A stretch of 64,000 nucleotides of DNA from Scedosporium boydii (Eukaryota > Ascomycota > Sordariomycetes > Microascales > Microascaceae). The stretch spans positions 186,001 through 250,000 of the forward strand of contig NJFT01000020.1 of assembly GCA_002221725.1 (NCBI GenBank), in the 5' to 3' direction. A model generated the notes under the pieces. It was not told the DNA's origin and made no database searches. It was given only the letters and a program-made list of their open reading frames with translations. The translations under genes and the position numbers were made by a program. Positions 24,402-33,500 of this stretch are shown here, piece by piece (the stretch's first letter is position 1; each line of letters begins with the position of its first letter).

Positions 24402-25012
24402 AACCTCTCCCGGGGGTTTAAATGTTAGTACGAGAAATTGACGCCACTGCCCCACGCCACCCTTGTAAGTACTATATAAGTATTATCACTAGTATTTTAT
24501 ATGTAAGAATACTACTAGAATACAAATACTAAAAACAGTAATATTACACCCACTAACAATTTTTCTTCAGAAACTGATCGAACATCTTCGACATCACAAG
24601 ATTCCAGCAAGATAATGCAAGGGCCCATACAGCAAGAATAACCAAGTCAGCTTTGGAAGCTATGGAAGTTCCACTTCTTCCATGGCCAGCACATAGTCCT
24701 GACTTGAACCCTATTGAAAATGTTTGGTTTGTAATGAAGGATTGGGTGGAACGCGAATATGATATTCAGACATTAAATCAGGTGGAATTACGTGCTGCAA
24801 TCGAGGCTGCTTGGGAAGCTATTCCGGAAGACTTTCTTCTGAAATTAAGTCATTCCATGATTGAGCGGCTAACAAAAGTAATTGCTGCAAATGGGGAAAT
24901 AGTATAGATACCTCTAATATAGCTCTATCTAATATTGGAATCCATGTATATATACCCCTTCTGAAAGTGGTTAGTATGTAATGAACTAACATTTAAACCC
25001 CCGGGACAGGTT
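24402..25012 (+). mobile_element. Internally deleted Tc1/mariner element with intact ends
   Basis: A 611-bp element flanked by TA (24,400-24,401 and 25,013-25,014). The ends are AACCTCTCCCGGGGG... at the left and its inverse ...CCCCCGGGACAGGTT at the right; 22 bp at 24,408-24,429 are a perfect inverted match to 24,985-25,006. Inside, a frame from 24,578 to 24,907 encodes the C-terminal third of a DDE_3-type transposase, including FQQDNARAH (second catalytic Asp) and SPDLNPIENVW (third catalytic position). The N-terminal DNA-binding domain and the first Asp are gone and the frame is preceded by a stop at 24,575, so it is non-autonomous. It is little mutated compared with its relatives. Confidence 0.92.
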
Positions 25013-25332
25013 TACATAAGGATTATCTCGCCTCCCTCAGCTGCTTCGTATCGTGGCTCGAGCCCTCTCCTTATCCATATCTTGCCTCTATCTCGTCTAT
25101 CCATTATTAATGCCTTCTTATCTATCAAGAACGCTGTTAGGTACTTTCAACGGTAATCTCAATCTATAGAGGGGCATCCAGCATCTGCCAACTCTCAAGT
25201 ATTCCCCTCTACCATACGGCGTCACACCAATCTAGTCATTGCTTTTGGGGGGCTATTTGCTACGTCGTACTGCGCTCGCGGCTGGCTCGTTAATTTTACC
25301 GACGTCTCCTGGCCCCCTTTCTGTCAGTCGAC

Positions 25333-26943
25333 ATGATGTCAGCCGCTCCCCCCTCTCCAAGATGCGCGGAGCTCAAGCCGCGGCGGTCTCGTTGCAAAAC
25401 TGGGTGCCTGTGCTGCCGCCTTCGTCGCAAGAAGTGCGACGAGAAGAAGCCTAGATGCACTGCATGCCAAAATTTAGACCTGATCTGCTCCTGGCCGAAT
25501 TCGAACGAATTCGCCTGGCGAATCCGCATGGGTCTCTCTGCCCCCTCACAACCGACATCTCCAACCGGATCGTCGGCCACCCCACCATCGACTTCATCAT
25601 CTGCAAGCTCACCAGATGACGGAAAGGAGACAAGGCCACCCCCCTTGGCGCCATGCGCGCGTCAAACGGCTTTACCAGCATTGTCTCTGAACCTACGTCG
25701 ACCTTCGTTATCACCTTTGCCTCCATCATCTCAACAGTTGCTACAGCTCTACCTCGAACGGACATGTTCATTCTTGGCTGTAATTGGGCCTAGTACTACT
25801 AACCCCCTCATCTATACGGTCCTTCCCCGGGCTTTTAAGGACAGCCTCATCATGGATGCCGTTTTAGCTCTTGGGGGTTCCTTCGGGAATGCCTTGGATA
25901 CGGCCACTGAAGAAACCTCCCTGAAGTACTATGGTCACGCTATTCGGACCCTCAAGTCTGAGTTAACAGCCTCTTCAACTGGCTCGCTGCGAGAAGCGTT
26001 GCGGCTTCTGTTAGTAACTATGTTTCTTTGCTTCTCTGATGTAAGTAAGGGGGTATATCACTTGATAAATCAAGTCGAATTTTGACCGCTAACGTCGCCA
26101 TGATTTAAGATGTATAGGGGAAATCGGAATGGCGCCTCGTTCCACCATCTTCGGGCCAGCCGATATTTTGCCCCAGTCGTACAAGAGGCCCTGAAACAGC
26201 AAAATGAAGCAATTGAGCACGAAGATCGTCAACTAGGCCAGTTATTACTCGAAGTATACGCATACTGCGATCTATCTTCCGGCATACGTCTCCTTCCAGA
26301 TCCCGAGGATATGAAGGCTGTCTACCAGTCACAAGTGCTGCAGCTCGAAACTCTCAAGGAATTTGAGACTGCTGGTGCGAACTTCGGATGCACTTGGGAG
26401 CTGTATAGGCTGGTACCACGTATCTGCTGGCTCGTTAGACAGAGGAAGGAGGAACTAGCTCAAGGCGAAGACCTGGGCTGTTTGGCCGCCTACAACAACT
26501 TAAAACGCACCATAGATCTATGGCGCAGCTCTATCGAGGCTCCTGCTATCGCCATTAACCATTATCAAGATGGTTGTTTAGCAGCAGGGCTGCTAAGCTG
26601 TAGCGCTATCACGCTTTTCTTGCACACAGCCTATTATTGCGATGATCAGTCGCATTTACGCCGTGTTGCCCAGCCACTTGTCGATGAGGCTATTGAACTT
26701 GTCAGCATCTGTAACAGTACTCCATGGTCGCCATTTGGCTACTGGCCAACGGTCGTTATCGCGTCCTTCGCGACCACAGCGGCCCAGCGGGAGTCGTTAC
26801 AGAATTCGCTGTCTAACGACATGCACATAGTAAGACGTGCGAAGGAGCTTCTGAGCTGGACTTGGGATATTTCTGACGAGGTATATGGGCTGAATGGATT
26901 GGCGCAAGTAATCAAGCGACGAAACACGAGTTGGTGTTGTTAA
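25333..26943 (+). CDS. Zn2Cys6 fungal transcription factor (regulator 1)
   Basis: Nuclear DNA-binding regulator of 513 aa. Exons are 25,333-26,040 and 26,110-26,943, joined in phase 0. The N-terminus holds a canonical binuclear zinc cluster: Cys25, 28, 35, 42, 45 and 52 with spacing C-x2-C-x6-C-x6-C-x2-C-x6-C, inside RCKTGCLCCRLRRKKCDEKK. A Ser/Pro-rich linker follows (about 65-135), then a long helical region of the fungal_trans_2 type with FLCFSDMYRGNRNGASFHHL across the splice junction. A second ATG codon immediately follows the first. Such proteins often control the cluster they sit in and bind CGG half-sites; a CGG-N6-CCG palindrome lies at 29,775-29,786. The role as cluster activator is inferred. 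Confidence 0.9.
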
Positions 26944-27120
26944 GATACCGCGAACAGGTTCACTACGTGTATCGCCGAGGATAAAAATTTAAAGGCGTGC
27001 TGGGAGTTGAAAATAGTAATGACTTCTTTTTATTTTTATTTTTAATAATATCCATGCTAAATGCAACCCTCGCGTCTCTTCCGACACGGTCTAGTTATTA
27101 ACCCCCGCGTGGGACAGAGG

Positions 27121-29061
27121 TTAGTTTAACGCAGCACCCGAACCCGAAGCGGTTATCTGTAAACCGTTCAAGTCCCCCTTGGCCTCCCAGTCTTCCAGTT
27201 CCTTAGTATAATCAAGGATGCCATAGCACCAAGTCAGGCCCTTCCCAATCTTCAACTGATCCTCTTCTGTTTGCGCCTCCAACCTTGCTCCTTCTGCAGT
27301 AGCGTAACTAGGTGTGCATGCAGGTAGGGCAGCAAGCCCCAGTGCTCCTCCTGCGACCCTCAGAGCCCATTCTTTCTCACCCTCCTCGGTCGGCTCCAAG
27401 ACGAATTTCTCCCCCTTGGCCCGTTCTTGAGCCGTAGCAACTATATGAGCCGCGTGAGTCGCCATGACGTCCATGCTGTGAACGACATTGACAGTTCCTC
27501 CCGCCTGCGTTAGGCCAGACAGGATAAGGTTGGGGAACCCCTTCGTCAGAAGTCCATGGAGCGTATCGGGTCCTCGTTGCCATTTATCATCTAGGGAGAC
27601 ACCCTCGCGGCCGGTAACAGTAGTACGGGATCGGAATGCTGGGCTGCCTACCGTGAATGACTCGAAGCCGGTACCCCAGACGATCAGGTCAACGTCGTAT
27701 TCACGGCCGTTGAACAAGACTCCCTTACTGGAGAGCTGCTCAAGGCCTTTGCCATCCGTGTCAACCAGCTCAACGTTGGGTAAGTTAAACGCGTCGAGGT
27801 ACTCGTCGTGGAAGCATGGTCGCTTGCACCAGCCGGGGTACCAGGGCTGCAGGCTAGCAGCTGTCTTCTTGTCCTTGACTACCTCGTCAACTCGAGCACG
27901 GATTCGGTCCTGGCGAGGTAGGTCGAGGAGGTGTAGTGACGCGACATATGGTTCGACGTTCTCCATAGTGAGGGTCTTAACGCTAGGTCCGCCGACCAAG
28001 CCGGAAAACGACGGGAAGTGAGTCCAACCATCGTCAATCAAGTTCTCGGTAGTGTTGGGAACATTGCTCAGGCGGGCGGCCATGTTCTCACGTCGCCGGC
28101 GCTGCCAACCCGGCTTGCCACTTATCTGCTGTTCGAACTCCTTCGCATCGACGGGGCGTTGACCTCGGATGTCAACTGCCGACGGGGTTCGCTGGAAAAC
28201 GTAGAGGTGCTTGGCCCAGCGGGCAAGTTGAGGCACGACCTGTATGCCGGTAGCGCCCGTTCCGACGAAAGCGACCTTCTTGTCTTTGAGATTAAGCAGG
28301 GTAGGATCAGTAGGAGAACCACCGGTGTAGTCGTAGTCCCAGCGAGAGGTGTGGAACATGTGCCCCGAGAAGTCTGCAACGCCGGGCATGCGGGGCAACT
28401 TTGGTCGATTGAGGATACCGGAAGCCAAGATGTAAAAGTCGGAGCGAAGCTCAATGACCTGCTCAGGCCCAGTGGGAGGCTTGCGAAGGATGCGAGTAAC
28501 CCACTCGGAGGATTTCTCATCCCAGGTTGTCGACTGGACCATCGAACCAAACAAGGCTCGGTTTTGAAGCCCCCAACGAGCAGCGACAAGCTCTGCGTAT
28601 TCTCGCAACTCGGGGCCATAAGAGTAACGGTGTTTCGGGGTATAGCCAGTCTCCTCGAGGAGAGGCATGTAACTAGCACTCTCCACGTCGCACATTAGGC
28701 CGGGATAGCGATTCCAGTACCAGGTACCTCCCCATCCCCAGGCCGAATCAACGAAGATGAAGTCGGAGGCTTGGAAGCCGGCTTTTTCGATGAGCCGAAC
28801 AGCGAAGAGTAAAGAGCCGAATCCAGTACCTGTAACGACGACTTTGACGCGTGCTCCATTCTCGACAGGGGGTGGTTTGTTTACATAGGGATTCGTCGGG
28901 TCTCTGACCCACGGGTCCTCGGAAAAGTGCCTATATTTGTCGACTTCCTCGATGGGCACGAACTGGGCGATACCCTCGGGGCGCAGGCGCTTCTGACGCT
29001 CGCCCTCATACTTGGCCAGCACCTCGCGTAAACGAGATTCGTCGTTGGCGACGGAGCCCAT
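27121..29061 (-). CDS. Baeyer-Villiger-type FAD/NADPH monooxygenase
   Basis: Single-exon gene of 646 aa. The order of motifs is that of class B flavin monooxygenases: first Rossmann motif VVVTGTGFGS at about 74-83 (a Ser replaces the third Gly), GGTWYWNRYPG at 111-121, the Baeyer-Villiger fingerprint FSGHMFHTSRW at 231-241 (FxGxxxHxxxW), and the second Rossmann motif VGTGATG at 266-272. Such enzymes insert oxygen next to a ketone or oxidise N or S atoms; which applies here cannot be told. The N-terminal extension of about 70 residues is common in long fungal members. No signal peptide. It is transcribed divergently from the imine reductase across a 1.6-kb shared spacer and has an exact cluster motif about 280 bp upstream of its start. 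Confidence 0.93.
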   Translation of the reverse strand: MGSVANDESRLREVLAKYEGERQKRLRPEGIAQFVPIEEVDKYRHFSEDPWVRDPTNPYVNKPPPVENGARVKVVVTGTGFGSLLFAVRLIEKAGFQASDFIFVDSAWGWGGTWYWNRYPGLMCDVESASYMPLLEETGYTPKHRYSYGPELREYAELVAARWGLQNRALFGSMVQSTTWDEKSSEWVTRILRKPPTGPEQVIELRSDFYILASGILNRPKLPRMPGVADFSGHMFHTSRWDYDYTGGSPTDPTLLNLKDKKVAFVGTGATGIQVVPQLARWAKHLYVFQRTPSAVDIRGQRPVDAKEFEQQISGKPGWQRRRRENMAARLSNVPNTTENLIDDGWTHFPSFSGLVGGPSVKTLTMENVEPYVASLHLLDLPRQDRIRARVDEVVKDKKTAASLQPWYPGWCKRPCFHDEYLDAFNLPNVELVDTDGKGLEQLSSKGVLFNGREYDVDLIVWGTGFESFTVGSPAFRSRTTVTGREGVSLDDKWQRGPDTLHGLLTKGFPNLILSGLTQAGGTVNVVHSMDVMATHAAHIVATAQERAKGEKFVLEPTEEGEKEWALRVAGGALGLAALPACTPSYATAEGARLEAQTEEDQLKIGKGLTWCYGILDYTKELEDWEAKGDLNGLQITASGSGAALN

Positions 29062-29339
29062 GGCGATAAGAAATGGGCGTAGAATAGAAGAGAGAAAGGG
29101 AGTGCGTGGGGGTGGGGTTTAGGTCCGCTGTAAGTTGCACGTTATCCAAAGGGAAAGGGGCCAGTGAAAAGGATAGGTATGAGCGGAACTCGTGTTGGGA
29201 GCAAGACTGTTAAATATTTATTCATGGACTTCGAGTAACTACATTGGCAGTTTAATGACCATGTGGACCGACCACAAAGTAGTTAAGAAATCCTACCCTA
29301 AACAGCTATTGAGTGGGAAGGTGGAACGTTCTCGGTCAC

Positions 29340-29350
29340 AATCTAAGCGC
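29340..29350 (+). promoter_or_regulatory. Cluster motif AATCTAAGCGC upstream of BVMO
   Basis: Exact copy, 279 bp upstream of the BVMO start codon. It reads away from that gene. Confidence 0.7.
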
Positions 29351-29746
29351 CACGTTCCGCGAGTTGTAAGTTTGCTTCTGGTGCACATGTAAAGGCCATG
29401 CCATGCGCGCATATTCTTGACCTTACATCCATCCATTAATTCATGGCATACTCGGCTATCTATTGGTGGACGGGTTTAGGGTTCTTCTGCGCATCCGCAA
29501 CGAGCGGCACGTACATATTTTTTTTTCTTTGCGCAAGTCCCCGATTGATGATTTCGACATAATGGAGCATGCTGTGCCCGAAGTCGGATTCCCCATTTCT
29601 AGACCATTTCAATTTGTTTTGAGCATCGCTCGTACCTGACGGAAGTGTGCTATGACTGGCTGAGAACGATATTACCCCACGTACAGAGGAGGGACCCTTG
29701 CTCCCGCACACCCTTCATGTGGACGAATCTATCCCTTTGCCCGTAG

Positions 29747-29788
29747 GTGACGTGACGTGACGTGACGTGACTTACGGAGTACTCCGTA
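29747..29788. promoter_or_regulatory. TGACG tandem array and CGG-N6-CCG palindrome
   Basis: Five consecutive GTGAC units with overlapping TGACGTGA (bZIP/CRE-like) run into TACGGAGTACTCCGTA at 29,773-29,788. The latter is a perfect 16-bp palindrome containing inverted CGG triplets separated by six bases, the spacing class used by many Zn2Cys6 dimers. The protein that binds is unknown. Confidence 0.5.
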
Positions 29789-29896
29789 GGTGAGGGGAAG
29801 ATTGTGATTACCGAACAGTTGTGTGATTGGCATTAGCATGCTACCCCGCAAACTCTGGCCTCGGGGGAGGAAGTGCCAGGCCGAGGTCCAATCGCG

Positions 29897-29906
29897 ATCT
29901 AAGCGC
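29897..29906 (+). promoter_or_regulatory. Cluster motif ATCTAAGCGC in divergent spacer
   Basis: Exact 10-mer, preceded by G instead of A. It is about 790 bp upstream of the imine reductase and about 836 bp upstream of the BVMO. Confidence 0.6.
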
Positions 29907-29952
29907 TGACTCCAATATCTCGCCACGCCAGGCTTAGCAACAGAACCTAAGA

Positions 29953-30060
29953 AAATGGAGGGGAACAAAATAGAGGGGGACAAAATAGAGGGGGACAAGA
30001 TAGAGGGGGACAAGATAGAGGGGGAGAAGATAGAGGGGGGAATAAAGATGGAGGGGAGGG
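29953..30060. repeat. 15-bp purine-rich minisatellite
   Basis: About six tandem units of AGGGGGACAAGATAG with small variations, decaying into G-rich sequence. All purines are on the + strand except one C and one T per unit. Confidence 0.9.
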
Positions 30061-30694
30061 GGTGACAACGGGAGTGGAGTACGGGAAGTAGGCGGTAGTA
30101 GCAATACGGTGTATTGCGATACGCACTCGTTCGAGGACGGTTATGGAAATATTCAGCCCATTTGAAACTGCGCTAGCGACCTGGGTGTCTGCCTCTCTCC
30201 GATTGTTCGCGTGCAACAAACTGGTTTCATTACCGGGCAAAATCCCGCAATCGCTTACCCTACTCCGTAGGGCCTTTATAGACGGAGTGAGGCTAATTAG
30301 ATCACCTCTCCTCCGAGGTAGTTCGATATTCACAGGGTTTTTTCTATCTATGATTTACACCCTAGCTAGACCTAGTTGAGAATGATAAGACAACCGGATT
30401 CCGCGGGTTGCGTGTAATAAACAATGCACATCTCGCAACGCCTCTTTCTCTTCATTCAAGCCCCGAATCCGCCGGAGTCGGAATGTCAAGCACCACCGGC
30501 CCGATTAGCTGCGCTGGTTATTATGGCAGCGACGGTATAAAGAGCTGAGCAATTGGCGTACGTAAAAAGTATATGACTCTGGTCTTAACCAATACATTCG
30601 TTATAACCATCATAATCATAACAATATTATCCCCCCTCCCCCCGGAAATCCGAATTCATTTCCTTGACAATTTAAGGCTGTTGGTCCTTCAAAA

Positions 30695-31609
30695 ATGCCG
30701 GAATCCCAGCCCTCAGTCTCTGTTCTTGGCCTTGGCCTGATGGGAGCAGCGATCGCGTCCACGTACTTGGACAAGGGATGGAAAACCACAGTATGGAATC
30801 GATCTTCTGCTAAAGCGGCGCCGTTGGCCACCAAGGGTGCCATCGTGGCCGCATCGCCTGCTGACTGCGTCCAAGGGAGCGACTTGATCATCGTCTGTCT
30901 CCTTGATACCGCCGTCTACCATCAAGTATTGAAGGATTGCACGGCCCCTCCTGGCAAGGATCAGACGTTCGTCAACTTCACAACATGCGCACCTTCGGAT
31001 GCGGAATCATCTAAGAAGGCTGCTGCCGATGCTGGATTTTCAACTTATATCCAGGGTGTCATCATGACTATGCCTACCTATGTTGGACGTCCCGAGTCCG
31101 TCTTTTGGTACAGTGGGAACGAAACCGCGTTCAACGCCCAAAAGAAGGCCCTCGAAGTCCTCGGCACGCCCCTATTTATAAATAACGATGTGACATCTTC
31201 AGTCATCTATGACGCTATCCACCTCAACGGTTTCTACGGCCTCGTGTCCGGTTACCTTCACTCCATGACCCTCCTCCGCAACTCTAGGCTTTACGTCCCC
31301 GGTGCCGCTCAGCAGTTTACAAAGGATATCCTAGCCCCCAGCCTCGCACATGCAAACGAGCTACTTGCCGAGATTGCACGCCAGATCGACGAAAAGGACT
31401 ATCTCACCAAAGGTGATGGCGCAAGGTTGGGCCAGCATATCCACGCTCTCGATATATTCAGGCGAACCAATGAGGAGCATGGCGTCTCTTCCGTTTGTTT
31501 TGACCCTCTGCTCCAGTCTATAAAGGAGAGAATTTCCCAGGGTGGTGAGGACGAGGAGTTGGGCGCGCTTGTCGAGGTCCTAAGCACTCGGAAGCGGGCT
31601 GAGCCTTAG
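30695..31609 (+). CDS. Imine reductase / reductive aminase-like NADPH enzyme
   Basis: Single-exon, 304-aa member of the 6-phosphogluconate dehydrogenase-like NAD(P)-binding superfamily with the imine-reductase signature: VLGLGLMGAAIA (residues 10-21) and TVWNRSSAK (32-40), where NRS is the NADPH-preferring loop. From family knowledge, the fungal reductive aminase AspRedAm uses Asn93, Asp169 and Tyr177. Here Asn94 (in TFVNF), Asp173 (in IYDA) and Tyr181 fall in the matching contexts with the same Asp-Tyr spacing of eight. The C-terminal half is helical, as expected for the domain-swapped dimer. It would reduce an imine, or aminate a carbonyl reductively, with NADPH in the cytosol. It is divergent from the BVMO and close to the amine oxidase whose product is an imine. 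A beta-hydroxyacid dehydrogenase is less likely because that family's catalytic Lys region is not visible. Confidence 0.9.
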   Translation: MPESQPSVSVLGLGLMGAAIASTYLDKGWKTTVWNRSSAKAAPLATKGAIVAASPADCVQGSDLIIVCLLDTAVYHQVLKDCTAPPGKDQTFVNFTTCAPSDAESSKKAAADAGFSTYIQGVIMTMPTYVGRPESVFWYSGNETAFNAQKKALEVLGTPLFINNDVTSSVIYDAIHLNGFYGLVSGYLHSMTLLRNSRLYVPGAAQQFTKDILAPSLAHANELLAEIARQIDEKDYLTKGDGARLGQHIHALDIFRRTNEEHGVSSVCFDPLLQSIKERISQGGEDEELGALVEVLSTRKRAEP

Positions 31610-31800
31610 TATGAGTTAAAAAAAGAAAGTGCTAGCTAGGTCCCGTCGTGAACAGTACATATGAATAAACCATTATGAGAAGATGATTCATGCTATTGAG
31701 GATCAATTGTGAGAGGGTCCGATTGATGTTTCTCTGTACTCTTGTTATAGATTGGCATTATAAACATCATTGGTCTCCAGACTTTTGTTGAAGCTATCAG

Positions 31801-31974
31801 CAACGGCGTTGGCCTAAAGGAATTCTTGATAGGAATCTCGAATAACCTGTAATCCTGGTAGATATGGGCCCTAGATATGAACGATAGCAACGGGCTTGAC
31901 CTAAAGGAATTCTTGATAGGTATCGCGAATAACCATGTAATCTTGGTAGAGGTGGGCCCTAGATATGAACAAGA
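31801..31974. repeat. Two-copy tandem duplication, about 87 bp unit
   Basis: 31,801-31,886 and 31,888-31,974 share CCTAAAGGAATTCTTGATAG, CGAATAACC, TGTAATC-TGGTAGA and GGGCCCTAGATATGAAC in order, with a few substitutions. Not coding. Confidence 0.9.
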
Positions 31975-32070
31975 TTGAGCACGGCAAAGAAACCACGGGC
32001 TCCAACGTAGATTCGCCTACTAAGCAGATAAGAGATAGAACAGCTGGCGGAGCTTCACGGAGTAATAGTG

Positions 32071-32260
32071 ATGTGGGACGAATATGGGGATATTTGTCGT
32101 CTGTCGATGATGATGATGATGGGGAAGAGAGAGGAAGAGATCTGTGGCCAGAGGAGCCAGAGATATTCCTCCATACACCGTACATATAGTGGGCTCTTGG
32201 TCTTGTGACCGCCTGGAGCATGGTACGTAGGGAAGGTTGCCACTGGTCAACAAGTGGCAT
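32071..32260 (+). repeat. Three-copy dispersed repeat, copy 2
   Basis: Same order of blocks as at 15,207-15,420, including a GAT trinucleotide tract, GATCTGTGGCC, TATTCCTCCATA, GTGGGCTC and CACTGGTCAACAA. Located about 460 bp after the imine reductase stop. Confidence 0.75.
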
Positions 32261-32429
32261 TCTTACCAGTAAAGTAAACTCCTGCCGTAACCCCATAGCC
32301 ACGTGCGGCTACGACTGCCGAACCAGGCTTCTCTCCCTAAATATTGCCGCAATTTCATTCCGAAAATTGTCTCCAAGCTTATTAGTAGCATCGATCGCCT
32401 TACGGAGTACGCATATCATTTACTTAGTA

Positions 32430-33046
32430 ATCCTATTCTAGGATTTAAGATATTAGCTTAAGAAATCAACATTTTCACACTACCTAAATCACCCTATGTA
32501 CTCAATAAGTACTTTCCCTAACACCTTATATAGTAATATACTTATAAAGTATAAATTTCTAAAATAGAAAATATTAAGTCTACTAACAATTTTTTCTTAG
32601 AAGGTAATCAAATATTTAGAAATTCGTCATAAGATATCTTAAAATCTATCCTCAAATCTATTCTCGAATCCATCATAGAATCTATCATCAAATCTATCAT
32701 AGAATCCATCATCAAATCCATCATAGAATCCATCGATTCCAATAATTCTAACAATTCTAATAACTCTAACGCGAAATCTAGCTAAAATAGAATAGTTTCT
32801 ATATAGAATTCTAATATAGATACTCTTACAACTACTACTACAAATATCACCACTACAAACATCGCCGCTACAAACACCACCACTACAAACACTAACTAAA
32901 ATATATCATTATTAAAGGCACCTCACATATAATAAAAGAATTAGAATCCAAGCCCTATAAAGATATACAAACTAGACATACTAGAATATCTTAGAGGCAA
33001 CTAGGTTTATATATCATTAAGTCTAACTTACCTATATTAGCCCAGT
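32430..33046 (+). mobile_element. Left part of Tc1/mariner element 3
   Basis: The left inverted terminal repeat ATCCTATTCTAGGATTTAAG, next to TA, matches the inverse of the right end at 42,482 (ATCTTATACCAGGGTTTGAA) apart mostly from transitions. A GAATCCATCATA/AAATCCATCATC tandem tract lies at about 32,640-32,735. The piece is moderately RIP-mutated with no open frame. It is cut at 33,046 by a Gypsy element and continues at 41,506. Confidence 0.8.
32640..32735. repeat. 12-bp tandem repeat inside transposon 3
   Basis: About seven imperfect units of the type TCCATCATAGAA / TCCATCATCAAA in alternation. Confidence 0.85.
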
Positions 33047-33500
33047 TATTATAGTCCTAACACTGGGGAACCGGTTAATCAACAGATATCAGGTAAGTAC
33101 AGCAAGTGTCAGGGTCGTAGGAGCCTATTAGTAGTAAACAAGGCAATTAAGCAGTATTTACAATAATATAGTAGAAGTGTATATATAAGTATAGGTTATA
33201 ATTATACTTATATTAACTACTAGAAAGTCTAAAAAGATAAACTAGATATATAGCAGGATCTATAGTTTATATAGATATTCCTTTTCCAAGCTCTCCAAGG
33301 TAATCACTACCCTAGGGCTACAATCACTCCCCTTGATCATAATACTTATTATTATAATTATTATAATCACTACAGGTAATCACTAAGTAGCCTAGCAATC
33401 ATTTTTATAGACTATATACTTACCAGGTAGGTATACCTATCTATTACATTCTACTATTTATCACTACTTTCCAAGCCTATATAAAGGTTAGCCTATAATA
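33047..33500 (-). repeat. 3' LTR of Gypsy element B
   Basis: 454 bp, homologous throughout to 41,048-41,500. Its plus-strand right end is GCCTATAATA where the other LTR has GCCCGTGACA, showing heavier RIP in this copy. Confidence 0.85.

Larger units (their letters stand above)
29062..30694. promoter_or_regulatory. Divergent promoter region, BVMO / imine reductase
   Basis: 1.63-kb spacer with no supported gene but several regulatory-looking elements: cluster motifs at 29,340-29,350 and 29,897-29,906, a TGACG tandem (29,747-29,771), a perfect palindrome TACGGAGTACTCCGTA (29,773-29,788), and a 15-bp minisatellite (29,953-30,060). A further CTACTCCGTAG lies at 30,260-30,270. Confidence 0.65.
31610..32427. 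other. Intergenic region, right end of island 1
   Basis: No gene seen. It contains an 87-bp tandem duplication (31,801-31,974), copy 2 of the dispersed repeat (32,071-32,260) and a TACGGAGTAC site at 32,401-32,410. It ends at the TA target dinucleotide (32,428-32,429) of the next transposon. Confidence 0.6.

Noticed and set aside
28018..28698. 226-codon open frame on the + strand
   Set aside because: It lies wholly antisense inside the well-supported BVMO gene and has no protein-like motifs.
29953..30060. Purine-rich 15-bp repeats as a CRISPR array
   Set aside because: The units are contiguous with no spacers and the organism is a fungus; it is a minisatellite.
32640..32735. 12-bp repeats as a coding repeat protein
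   Set aside because: They sit within a stop-ridden transposon remnant; no open frame spans them.
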